DNA of 34,250 bases. It comes from Proteobacteria bacterium UBA3413. GTDB lineage: Bacteria; Pseudomonadota; Gammaproteobacteria; Magnimaribacterales; D2472. This document shows positions 7,257 through 14,492 of the stretch, piece after piece. The notes under the pieces were generated by a model. That model did no database searches and was not told where the DNA came from. It saw only the letters and a list, made by a program, of their open reading frames with translations. The position numbers and the translations under genes were made by a program. The stretch's first letter is position 1. Each line of letters begins with the position of its first letter. The stretch spans positions 1-34,250 of the forward strand of contig DEOR01000040.1 of assembly GCA_002358345.1 (NCBI GenBank). The letters are read 5' to 3'.

Positions 7257-8273
7257 ATTAATAAATTTTGCTTCTTTACGGCGCTTGTTTTTAGCATCAT
7301 CGGTTCGGTCCATGCTAAAGAATTACCTAGCTTATTTGAAGTCAGTCTTCCATCTGCTCATTATACCAATACTAATGATGGATTGAATAAGGCATTTAAT
7401 CTATTGATCACTAAGCTATCTGGCTCACGTAGCGCAAGTGATCTATGGAAAATAGGAGATACCAAGCTCAATAAGATAGATTTTGTTTCCTCTTATGCTC
7501 TTAATCTAGTGAATGGCCAAGAAACTCTATTTGTTGAATTTAATCGGGAAACACTTCTCCCAGTGCTAAGAAAGGCTGGCATTCCATTGATTGGTTATAC
7601 GCGTCCTGTCATTCTTTTTTTAATTAAAATTGACACGGGGGAGGCTGCGCCATTTTATTTAGACGTGAACAATCCATCTGACGAATTGCAAAGTAATTTA
7701 CAGTTTACTTTGGAAGACCTTGCATCGGAAAGAGGGGTCTATTTAGAATTGCCATCCTTCGACCTTGAAGATCAAAATTTCTTACAGCAAACCAATATCT
7801 TGCTATCCCCAAAGCAGTACATTGCTGAAAAATTTTACAATGATGCTGTTTTATCGATCGAAATCTCTAGGGTTGGAATCAATCAATGGCTCGTTGGTGG
7901 AGATTTAAATTCTGCAAGTTTGTTGCAGGATGATGAAATTGTTGGTGTTTTAACAAAAGAGCTACAGCTTTTCCTTGATAACTTCATAGCTGTTGAGCCT
8001 CTTGCGCCGGGAGCTAGTGGTGATGAGATTCTTTTATCAATCAAAGGCCTAGATTCGTTTGAAGATTTTTTAGTAGTTGAAGAGGAGTTGGCAAAAATTT
8101 TTGCCATTAAATCCAAAGCCTTTCATTCATTTGATCGCTCACAGATTGAATATAAAGCACAGCTCTTTCAAACCACAGCATCTCTATTAAAGGAGCTGAG
8201 AGGCAACAGCAAGCTCCTGTTCAAACAATTAAACCAAGAGGAACAAACTCTATATCTAGAGTACTTAAATTAG
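7254..8273 (+). CDS. DUF2066 domain exported protein
   Basis: A 339-residue protein with an N-terminal signal peptide (MINKFCFFTALVFSIIGSVHA, cleavage after Ala). The mature N-terminal part (FEVSLPS, then LNKAFNLLITKLSGS and the DFVSSYALNLV region) fits DUF2066, a family found next to purM and hda in Pseudomonas and relatives; the function is unknown. The order here (DUF2066, CDP-alcohol transferase, hda) repeats that arrangement. It would act in the periplasm. It is followed after one nucleotide by the CDP-alcohol transferase gene. Probable leaderless or near-leaderless transcription from TACAAT at 7240. Confidence 0.75.
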   Translation: MINKFCFFTALVFSIIGSVHAKELPSLFEVSLPSAHYTNTNDGLNKAFNLLITKLSGSRSASDLWKIGDTKLNKIDFVSSYALNLVNGQETLFVEFNRETLLPVLRKAGIPLIGYTRPVILFLIKIDTGEAAPFYLDVNNPSDELQSNLQFTLEDLASERGVYLELPSFDLEDQNFLQQTNILLSPKQYIAEKFYNDAVLSIEISRVGINQWLVGGDLNSASLLQDDEIVGVLTKELQLFLDNFIAVEPLAPGASGDEILLSIKGLDSFEDFLVVEEELAKIFAIKSKAFHSFDRSQIEYKAQLFQTTASLLKELRGNSKLLFKQLNQEEQTLYLEYLN

Positions 8274-8274
8274 A

Positions 8275-8826
8275 ATGAGTAAATATTTTATTTTTATTCC
8301 AAACCTATTATCAATCATTAGGATATTATTGATGTACCCGTTGCTCTCGTTCATTGGTGATGAGAATTTTCTGTTCGCGTTGTATATTTTTGTCATAGCG
8401 GCTGCCACGGATGGTTTAGATGGTTATCTTGCTCGGGTGATGGGCTGGCAGACTGATCTGGGAAAAATTTTAGATCCTATCGCAGATAAAGTTTTGCTCA
8501 TAGGCACAATTTTTATTTTGTGGATAAATGGATACATCCCGCTCTTTGTGTTAATTATCTTTGTTCTACGAGATTTCATTATCATCCTTGGCGCTGCATT
8601 TCACATGACTGTTTACGACACCGATACTCCTGCGCCGAATATATTTGGCAAGATCACTACTTTTTCTCATATTGCCTACCTAGCATTTGTATTTATCGAC
8701 ATTATTTTTGGGCTCACTATTACGACTCTTGCTATTGATATCATTGTTGCAAGTATTACCTTTATCAGCCTCGCTCTATATGGAGCCGGATGGTCTAAAT
8801 TAACCGCTAAACTGCATCGTGAATAA
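8275..8826 (+). CDS. CDP-alcohol phosphatidyltransferase (PgsA-like)
   Basis: A 183-residue inner-membrane enzyme with about six helices. The catalytic CDP-OH-P signature D-G-x2-A-R-x8-G-x3-D-x3-D is complete (DGYLAR, then GKILDPIAD, roughly residues 48-70). Such enzymes transfer a phosphatidyl group from CDP-diacylglycerol to an alcohol; the size and the IPNLLSIIRILLMYPLL start resemble phosphatidylglycerophosphate synthase and the second PgsA-like copy seen beside hda in Pseudomonas. The acceptor alcohol cannot be fixed from sequence alone. It is one nucleotide downstream of DUF2066 and overlaps the GTG start of hda by 8 nt. Confidence 0.85.
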   Translation: MSKYFIFIPNLLSIIRILLMYPLLSFIGDENFLFALYIFVIAAATDGLDGYLARVMGWQTDLGKILDPIADKVLLIGTIFILWINGYIPLFVLIIFVLRDFIIILGAAFHMTVYDTDTPAPNIFGKITTFSHIAYLAFVFIDIIFGLTITTLAIDIIVASITFISLALYGAGWSKLTAKLHRE

Positions 8827-9523
8827 TCCACAGCAACTCATTTTTCCATTCAAAGCTGATCAGAGAGCCTCTTTCTCAAATTTTTTCTGCACCCAAGATA
8901 ATGCTGCACTGCTGACACGTTTAGATCAGATTGTGAATGATAAGAACAGCCATGAATTAATCATTGACGGGGTAGAGGGCTCTGGCAAATCATTTCTTAT
9001 TCAATCTATTTGCAATGAACTGAGCTTAGCTCAAAAAAAACTTGCATTTATACCCATGAAAAAAGCTTTAGATATGGGCGTGGAGATTGTTCAAAATCTT
9101 GCGTCACTAGACGCGGTCTGTATTGATGATATCCAGAGCATAGAAAATAATGCAAACTGGGAAGAGGCTTTTTTTCATCTTATTAATGAGTGCCATCAAT
9201 CACAGTGCAGTCTCATTTTTTCAGTGACCAGCAATAAGTCATTGGATGATTTATTTAAGTTGCCCGATCTTCTGTCTAGGGTGAAGCGCATGGAGCACAT
9301 GACTTTAAAGGCAGTCCAAGATCAAGATCTCATAGAAGCCTTGATCTTTAAATGCAAAAAGTTAGACATTAATCTCGGCCAATCAGAGCTTGATTTCTTG
9401 GTTAAATACCATGCCCGGGATTTTTCCATCCTGTTAGAAAAAGTAATGTTTTTAGATCAGAGGGCTGGTGAGCTTAAAAGAAAGATCACCATCCCGCTTA
9501 TGAAAGAAATTCTATCTCTTTAA
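8819..9523 (+). CDS. hda: DnaA-like regulatory inactivator Hda
   Basis: A 234-residue AAA+ protein of the DnaA family lacking the DNA-binding domain. At its very N-terminus it has QQLIFPF (residues 5-11), matching the QL-x-L-P-type beta-clamp-binding motif of Hda, then a Walker A-like loop GVEGSGKSFL (50-59) and Walker B-like AVCIDDIQSIE (98-108). Hda bound to the DNA-loaded clamp stimulates ATP hydrolysis by DnaA and so prevents re-initiation. Translation must start at the GTG at 8819, since this keeps the clamp motif; it overlaps the upstream gene by 8 nt. The TAA stop overlaps the convergent sppA stop by 4 nt. Confidence 0.88.
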   Translation: MNNPQQLIFPFKADQRASFSNFFCTQDNAALLTRLDQIVNDKNSHELIIDGVEGSGKSFLIQSICNELSLAQKKLAFIPMKKALDMGVEIVQNLASLDAVCIDDIQSIENNANWEEAFFHLINECHQSQCSLIFSVTSNKSLDDLFKLPDLLSRVKRMEHMTLKAVQDQDLIEALIFKCKKLDINLGQSELDFLVKYHARDFSILLEKVMFLDQRAGELKRKITIPLMKEILSL

Positions 9524-11349
9524 TCAATATCAACCAAGCAAAGCTCGCAGGTTAGAAGAACTTGAGGGTTTTTAATACCAGCTAATGTTTTGTAAATCTC
9601 TGTCAGGCCTTCCAGCATGGTAAATGAAACGGGTTCTTGAATATTGATATTAAAATTTTTAAAAATTTCCTTCAGTATCAGGTCTTCCGGAGTGAGTTTT
9701 TTTTGATAGTATTTAACTACATGATCTTCAAGTGCTGCCATTTCAACGGCATAGGCAATAGCATCTTCTACACCACCAATGCCATCGACTAGACCAAGCT
9801 CCTTTGCGCTCGTAGCGATCCATACTCTGCCGCCAGCAATCGCCTTAATATCTTCATATGGCTTGGACCTTGATTCGGCAACAAAGCCTACAAAGCGATC
9901 ATAGGCATCCGCGCCCCAGCCTGTAAAAATCTTATCCAAATCATCGTCAATAGGTTGGGTTGGGTCCCAACCCCCATGTTTTGATGTCACCACGCCGTCA
10001 AACTTAACCCCAATGTAATCCATGGCATTTTCAAGTGTGGGAAGAGCGATCGCCACACCAATAGAGCCAGTAATCGTCGTGGGCTCTGCAAAGATGTAAT
10101 CTGCGGGAGTGGCTATATAGACACCACCTGAAGCTGCATAATCTCCCATGGAGACAATAACCGGTATGCCTTTTTCTTTTGCTACAAAAAGCTCGTCGCG
10201 CATCATCTCACTGGCAATAATAGATCCGCCGGGGCTATTGACTCTAAAAACAATGGCCTTGGTTTTTTTATTCTCATGAGCTGAGCGAATTTGTTTCACG
10301 ATGCCAGTAGAGCCAGCCACACCCTGTGAAATATCTCCCTCCATAATTGCACCTTCAGCAGTGATTAGAGCAATAACATTCTCACTCTCAGAGAATTCTT
10401 CATTCATCTGATCCGCATATGCTTGATATGAGATAATTTTATAGGTCTCGGTGTCAGCCTCTTCATCAATGCCAAAATTCTCTATCATGTATTGGCGAAA
10501 TTCAGGAAAGGACTTGGTACCATCGATGATGTTATTTGATTGGGCATAGGCTATATTTCCTATTGCGGCTTCACCAAAAAATCCAACATAATTGTCAGCA
10601 AAATATTGAATATCCGATGCTTTGATTCCCCGGCCAGAAGCCATCAGAGATTTCATCTCTGCCCATATTGGAGTGAGAAGCTCCGTTCTTTGCAATCGAT
10701 CATTTTCAGACATATCAGTTCTGGTATTGCCTTCAACTGCAGATTTAAAATCTCCCTGTGAGTAGTTATGAAAGTTAATCTTAAGATTTTCAAACAACTC
10801 TTTTTGATAAGGGCGCATGCCTCCAATTCCTTGCACACTGATGCTTCCAACCGGATGCATCCATACCTCTGATGCTTGAGAAGCCATCATGTATGAAGCA
10901 GAAGATAGGCGGTCACTGTACGCAATCACCCTTTTACCTGACTCGCGTAGAGCTTTTAATTCTTTTGCAATATTGATCGCAGTGGTAGGCCCAGCAAAAC
11001 CAGTGGATGAGAAATCAATCAACACTGCAGGAATCTTGTCATCTTTAGCAGCCGCTCTTATTAAGGCTATGAGATCTCTAGTTTGAATCTGCTCAGCAGA
11101 AGAATCTCCTGCAAAATTAAATGGAAAATCTGAGGAGTAAACTTCTTGGTCTACAACTACACCTTCGGGGTTAAGAAATAAAACTCGTCCCTCTGTTTCT
11201 ATTTTATCAGGGCCAAAAGAAGAGATGCCTCCTATAATAGCTACCGTAATAACAATTAACACAAAGGCTGTTCCCAAGTTAAGCATGACAGTTCTAGCTC
11301 TCTCTAAAAACCTGCCAAGCAAAGAAAAAATTGATTTAAGTGCATTCAT
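9520..11349 (-). CDS. sppA: signal peptide peptidase SppA, 67-kDa type
   Basis: A 609-residue membrane-anchored serine protease that degrades cleaved signal peptides on the periplasmic side. One N-terminal transmembrane helix (about 20-45) is followed by two tandem S49 domains. The catalytic Lys lies in GDFKSAVEG (first domain, like K209 of E. coli SppA), and the nucleophile Ser in MGDYAASGGVYIATP of the second domain, followed by TTITGSIGV. Length matches the long form (E. coli 618). A GGAGA Shine-Dalgarno sequence precedes the ATG. It starts 15 nt after a tiny membrane-protein gene and looks like the last gene of a four-gene unit. Confidence 0.93.
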   Translation of the reverse strand: MNALKSIFSLLGRFLERARTVMLNLGTAFVLIVITVAIIGGISSFGPDKIETEGRVLFLNPEGVVVDQEVYSSDFPFNFAGDSSAEQIQTRDLIALIRAAAKDDKIPAVLIDFSSTGFAGPTTAINIAKELKALRESGKRVIAYSDRLSSASYMMASQASEVWMHPVGSISVQGIGGMRPYQKELFENLKINFHNYSQGDFKSAVEGNTRTDMSENDRLQRTELLTPIWAEMKSLMASGRGIKASDIQYFADNYVGFFGEAAIGNIAYAQSNNIIDGTKSFPEFRQYMIENFGIDEEADTETYKIISYQAYADQMNEEFSESENVIALITAEGAIMEGDISQGVAGSTGIVKQIRSAHENKKTKAIVFRVNSPGGSIIASEMMRDELFVAKEKGIPVIVSMGDYAASGGVYIATPADYIFAEPTTITGSIGVAIALPTLENAMDYIGVKFDGVVTSKHGGWDPTQPIDDDLDKIFTGWGADAYDRFVGFVAESRSKPYEDIKAIAGGRVWIATSAKELGLVDGIGGVEDAIAYAVEMAALEDHVVKYYQKKLTPEDLILKEIFKNFNINIQEPVSFTMLEGLTEIYKTLAGIKNPQVLLTCELCLVDID

Positions 11350-11364
11350 GCTGATTCTCCAAAA

Positions 11365-11592
11365 TTAAAAAATTAATAAACTCAAAAGACCTGAGACCAA
11401 GACTGAAACAATGACCACAGCAAATGTGAGCATCATCACAAAAAACGAAAAAATTAAAGCTAAAAAGGTAATACTCATGGCAAGCAAGGTTATCAAAAGA
11501 CCAAACACTATGACAATGAACTTAGATATTATCGCACCCCCGCCTATAACAGCCCCTATCCCTAAAATAAAAATTGCCGCAAGAGCTATCAT
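11365..11592 (-). CDS. small membrane protein, 75 aa, unknown
   Basis: Almost entirely hydrophobic: two or three predicted helices (about residues 2-20, 22-50 and 52-75) with very few charges (K24 is the only clear one). I know no family. It is likely real because its ATG overlaps the stop of the upstream XRE regulator (ATGA) and it is followed 15 nt later by sppA with its own Shine-Dalgarno sequence. The antisense frame is also open, but it lacks a sensible protein. It could be a partner of the 150-residue membrane protein two genes upstream, or help anchor SppA; both are guesses. Confidence 0.6.
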   Translation of the reverse strand: MIALAAIFILGIGAVIGGGAIISKFIVIVFGLLITLLAMSITFLALIFSFFVMMLTFAVVIVSVLVSGLLSLLIF

Positions 11593-11789
11593 GCTTTCTC
11601 CTCAAATATAAAAATTGATTCTAGCTCAGCCTTAAAAAACCGAGTGATCTTGATTACCAATTTTAAGGAGGGATCAAACTTCCCTGTTTCAATTGAATTA
11701 ATCGTTTGTCGACTGACCCCTAAGATAGAGGCAAGCTCTTCTTGACTGAGGCTCTGTTCTTGCCTGAGGGCTGTAAGATTATTTTTCAA
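11589..11789 (-). CDS. small XRE-family transcriptional regulator (YozG-like)
   Basis: A 66-residue stand-alone helix-turn-helix protein. The sequence MKNNLTALRQEQSLSQEELA, then GVSRQTINSIETGKFDPSL, is the textbook Cro/C1-type HTH found in the tiny YozG/YgzD-like regulators. The start codon is TTG (11787-11789), since this gives the family's usual MKN-L-x2-LR start; it lies 2 nt after the stop of the upstream membrane-protein gene and has no Shine-Dalgarno sequence, suggesting translational coupling. Such regulators are often paired with small membrane proteins in self-regulated operons, which fits here. The target is probably its own operon, including sppA. Confidence 0.85.
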   Translation of the reverse strand: MKNNLTALRQEQSLSQEELASILGVSRQTINSIETGKFDPSLKLVIKITRFFKAELESIFIFEEKA

Positions 11790-11791
11790 GT

Positions 11792-12244
11792 TTATGCAAT
11801 GTGCTGTCTATAAAACATATAAGCACCCATGCCATTGCCCGCAGCAAAAGCTAAGAAAAATTCAAAGAAATTTGGATGATAGTCAAAGTAAGGAGAGAGA
11901 AGAGATAAGCCTAATCCAAAAATAACAAAGCCTACAGACCCTCCTGCAAAACATGCATTTTCATAGCCTTTATATAATTCATCTTGAGTTATAGAAAATT
12001 TATAATAATAAAAAGCCCCAATAAGAAAAAAGACAACCACTGATATGCTTAATATCAATAACCAGGGCTCAGTAATGCCTGTTTCTAAAGCGTTCTCCCC
12101 AAGAAACTCTATGTGTGACAAGTGAATGCCAAGCAACATGCCGGCTACAAGAGAAAAAGCCAAGCATTTAATATAATTTTTTTTATCCGATGGATTGAGC
12201 GATGCTACGTCTAGCCATAGTCCTTTGTGTGTAATTTTAGCCAT
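11792..12244 (-). CDS. four-helix membrane protein, unknown
   Basis: A 150-residue inner-membrane protein with four predicted helices (about residues 27-42, 61-80, 93-115 and 125-143) and short polar ends. I do not recognise a named family, but multi-helix proteins of this size commonly sit beside YozG-like XRE regulators. The stop is 2 nt upstream of that regulator's TTG start, so the two are cotranslated. It is the first gene of the membrane protein-XRE-membrane protein-sppA unit. A TATAAG immediately before the start codon is too close to serve as a -10. Confidence 0.65.
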   Translation of the reverse strand: MAKITHKGLWLDVASLNPSDKKNYIKCLAFSLVAGMLLGIHLSHIEFLGENALETGITEPWLLILSISVVVFFLIGAFYYYKFSITQDELYKGYENACFAGGSVGFVIFGLGLSLLSPYFDYHPNFFEFFLAFAAGNGMGAYMFYRQHIA

Positions 12245-12299
12245 TCTTATAATTCATAATTACCATGAAAACAATCTTACTGTAAAGTTTACTTGTCTG

Positions 12300-12635
12300 T
12301 CAAGTTTGCTTTACATTGCGAAGTTGCTCTCTGGCAGCATAAACAGCGACAAAGAAAACGCAAACTATTTCGATGAGCTCAAGCCAGCTTAATAAGCTTG
12401 CATTAGGCAACCCAAAGACAATCAAGCAGGTAGTCATAAAGTAAAGCAAAATAATAAAACTAAAGATTTGATAAACCCTAGCACTTGGTTTTAGCCAGGC
12501 TTGCAGTAAAAAAATACTTAAGGGGAATGACCAAATGACAATACCGATCCACGGCGTCCCGATGATGACGCTATTGCTTGCATGGGTTAGAAGCAGCGCT
12601 CCACTTAAACTAATAAATAATTTACGCAGATTCAT
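12300..12635 (-). CDS. DUF2069 membrane protein
   Basis: A 111-residue integral membrane protein with four helices (about residues 8-22, 27-43, 53-73 and 80-100). Its size, hydrophobic pattern and position after a wrbA-like gene match DUF2069, whose members follow wrbA in Pseudomonas. Function unknown. I chose the ATG at 12635 (MNLRKLFISLSG), 14 nt inside the end of wrbA, rather than an in-frame ATG at 12701 deeper in wrbA. It should be translated with wrbA; the pairing suggests a link to quinone or membrane redox chemistry, but that is inference from context only. Confidence 0.75.
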   Translation of the reverse strand: MNLRKLFISLSGALLLTHASNSVIIGTPWIGIVIWSFPLSIFLLQAWLKPSARVYQIFSFIILLYFMTTCLIVFGLPNASLLSWLELIEIVCVFFVAVYAAREQLRNVKQT

Positions 12636-13242
12636 GGGGTTCAAGTGAGTTAATAATTTTTGCAATTCTTTGCCCAGTAGCGCTGGCAATATCATATTCA
12701 TGAGGGGTCAGCTCAATGGAGTTATTGAGGCTTGTCACATGAGATGGTCCATAGGGCGTGCCCCCAGATTTGGTCTCATGCAAGGCTTTGACAGAATAGG
12801 GTGAACCAACGCAGATCATCCCATGATGCAGAAGATAGGTCATGAGGTTAAAGAGCGTCATTTCCTGCCCCCCATGCATAGAGCCAGTGGAGGTGAACAC
12901 GCAAGCAGGCTTATTTTCAAGCACGTTGTTTGCCCAAAGCTCGCCAGTAGAATCAAGAAAATATTTCATTGGCGCTGCCATTGAGCCAAAGCGAGTGGGA
13001 GAGCCAAGAGCCAATCCAGAGCAATTAATTAAATCTTGTTTGGTGCAATAAACCTCACCTGATTCAGGAATGCTTGATTCTGTGGCTTCCGTGTTTGCAG
13101 AAACTTTTGGCACGGTTCTGAGTTTAACTGCCAAGCCTTCTTTTTCAGCGCCATCGGCTATGGCATGGGCTAGATTTTTTACAGCGCCTGTGCCTGAGTA
13201 AAAGAGAATGAGGAGATATTTTTCATGCATAATGGTTTTCAT
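12622..13242 (-). CDS. WrbA-like NAD(P)H:quinone oxidoreductase
   Basis: A 206-residue flavodoxin-fold protein. The FMN phosphate loop is the N-terminal LFYSGTGAVKNLAHAIADG (about residues 13-31); the second FMN contact is GLALGSPTRFGSMAAPMKYF (about 76-95), and FTSTGSMHGGQEMTLF (about 114-129) is the third, all typical of WrbA proteins that carry out two-electron quinone reduction. The ATG at 13242 is favoured because TATAGT lies 7 nt before it (a leaderless arrangement); the internal ATG at 13230 is also possible. Its start is 17 nt from that of the divergent thioredoxin-like gene. DUF2069 follows in the same unit. Confidence 0.85.
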   Translation of the reverse strand: MKTIMHEKYLLILFYSGTGAVKNLAHAIADGAEKEGLAVKLRTVPKVSANTEATESSIPESGEVYCTKQDLINCSGLALGSPTRFGSMAAPMKYFLDSTGELWANNVLENKPACVFTSTGSMHGGQEMTLFNLMTYLLHHGMICVGSPYSVKALHETKSGGTPYGPSHVTSLNNSIELTPHEYDIASATGQRIAKIINSLEPHESA

Positions 13243-13248
13243 TTGCGT

Positions 13249-13255
13249 TACTATA
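13249..13255. promoter_or_regulatory. shared, symmetric -10 for wrbA and TlpA-like gene
   Basis: TACTATA on the plus strand reads TATAGTA on the minus strand. The minus-strand TATAGT ends 7 nt before the wrbA ATG; the plus-strand TACTAT ends 5 nt before the TlpA-like ATG. One AT-rich element may therefore drive both genes, each with essentially no leader. The minus-strand match (5 of 6) is the stronger. Confidence 0.4.
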
Positions 13256-13259
13256 AATC

Positions 13260-13712
13260 ATGAAATTAAAATTACCATTATATCTCCTTTGTCTTTTTTG
13301 TATTTCCTGTGAACAAGGAGATATTGAAATTTTTGATGCGCGACCCATGTTTTCATCTGATCTTCATGGCCAGTGGATTTTAGTGAACTATTGGGCTGAT
13401 TGGTGCCCGCCGTGCATTAAAGAAATCCCAGAAATAAATAGTTTTGCTAGCAAGCATCCTGAGGTCATTGTTTTAGCTTTTAATTTTGATCGCTTAGCAG
13501 CAGAAGATCTTAGGCCTCAAATTAAAAAATTTGGTATTAAATACCCATCTCTGATTACCCACCCCAAAGGTCTATGGGGAATAGCTACCCCAACAACCTT
13601 GCCTGCAACTTATTTTATTTCTCCGGGTGGTGAAATAGCTTTTACTAGCTTAAAACCACAAGACGAGAAGAGTTTAAGTTTAATTTATGACTCCCTTAAA
13701 AAGGGAGGATAG
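13260..13712 (+). CDS. TlpA/ResA-like thioredoxin-fold protein
   Basis: A 150-residue exported thioredoxin-like protein. The N-terminus is hydrophobic (residues 4-16) and ends in CISCEQ, so it may be a lipoprotein, though the lipobox is imperfect (Cys at -3). The redox site is WADWCPPCIKEIPEIN (CxxC at about residues 49-52), with the cis-Pro region TPTTLPATYFISPGGEI near 105-119, as in TlpA/ResA-type reductases that reduce periplasmic disulfides, for example in cytochrome c maturation. The partner is not evident from neighbours. The last 33 nt overlap the convergent M23 peptidase gene, and a hairpin lies in that overlap. Confidence 0.85.
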   Translation: MKLKLPLYLLCLFCISCEQGDIEIFDARPMFSSDLHGQWILVNYWADWCPPCIKEIPEINSFASKHPEVIVLAFNFDRLAAEDLRPQIKKFGIKYPSLITHPKGLWGIATPTTLPATYFISPGGEIAFTSLKPQDEKSLSLIYDSLKKGG

Positions 13713-14492
13713 AAAGTCTTTTTTTAACAAGGACTCAGGGTTTACTTTGTTGCCGTCAAAATAAACTGTCCAATGCAAATGAGGCCCTGTGACTCTTCCG
13801 GTGGAACCAACCAATCCAATTAACTCTGATTGCTCTAAGAAGTCACCAACTTGTAATTTGGTTTCACTCATATGAGCATAGGATGAGAAGAGACCATACC
13901 CATGATCCAGAATTACTGTGTGACCTGTGTAAAAAAAGTCTCCCACCAACACAACAACTGCTTTTAATGGCGCGTTGATTGAGGTGCCTTCGCTGCCAGC
14001 TAAATCTAGTGCAAGATGAGCAGATCCAGGGACATCATTGATGAATCTTTGCTTTCCAAATGGCGAGGTAATCATTCCTGGTACGGGGGGCATAAATTGA
14101 AAAGAGGGTGTTATTTTTTGGGTTGACGCGCTTAAAGCTTTTTTAATCTGAACTGCCTCCGCATTTGCTCGCATTTGATCTTCTTGGCTTAGGTTGACCT
14201 TGGAAGTATCGGCAATAGTGATTCTGGATTCGCCAAAGTTCACGTGCTTCACCAGCACATCTTTAGCATGCCTAGTAATCAGCAGATCACTTTTTACAAA
14301 AGGCAAACTTATCAATTGCAAGACCTGAGATCCTTGCTTGATTAGAAACTGGCCCTTTTTGAGCTGCTGAGATGCTGGAATAGCAATAATTTCACCACTC
14401 CTGCCTTCAATGGACTCAGCCTTTGCATGGCTCATAAGAATGACTAGAGCGCCAAGAGCGATGAAACGACTATTACTCTTTTTTTGTAACAT
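13680..14492 (-). CDS. M23 family metallopeptidase
   Basis: A 270-residue exported zinc peptidase (LytM/peptidase_M23 domain). There is a signal peptide at residues 1-25 (FIALGALVILMSHAKA), then an all-beta N-terminal region, and the M23 domain from about residue 135: SPFGKQRFIND, HLALDLAG (first zinc His and Asp), LDHGYGLFSSYAHMSE and GPHLHWTVYFDG (HxH). All zinc ligands are present, so it is predicted active on peptidoglycan cross-links. The ATG lies 20 nt inside the end of xseA, so the two are coupled. Its 3' end overlaps the convergent TlpA-like gene by 33 nt. Confidence 0.9.
   Translation of the reverse strand: MLQKKSNSRFIALGALVILMSHAKAESIEGRSGEIIAIPASQQLKKGQFLIKQGSQVLQLISLPFVKSDLLITRHAKDVLVKHVNFGESRITIADTSKVNLSQEDQMRANAEAVQIKKALSASTQKITPSFQFMPPVPGMITSPFGKQRFINDVPGSAHLALDLAGSEGTSINAPLKAVVVLVGDFFYTGHTVILDHGYGLFSSYAHMSETKLQVGDFLEQSELIGLVGSTGRVTGPHLHWTVYFDGNKVNPESLLKKDFLSSLFKGVIN
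13691..13726 (+). terminator. possible terminator inside a convergent gene overlap
   Basis: A perfect 7-bp stem, CTCCCTT/AAGGGAG, with an AAA loop (13691-13707) is followed 11 nt later by a T8-like tract at 13719-13726. It lies at the end of the TlpA-like gene and within the 3' end of the M23 gene. The gap between stem and T tract is longer than ideal, so termination efficiency is doubtful. Confidence 0.35.

Noticed and set aside
11411..11611. Plus-strand open frame antisense to the 75-residue membrane protein
   Set aside because: Its product is Lys/Ile/Thr-rich with no signal or motif, while the minus frame has an ATGA overlap and operon context.
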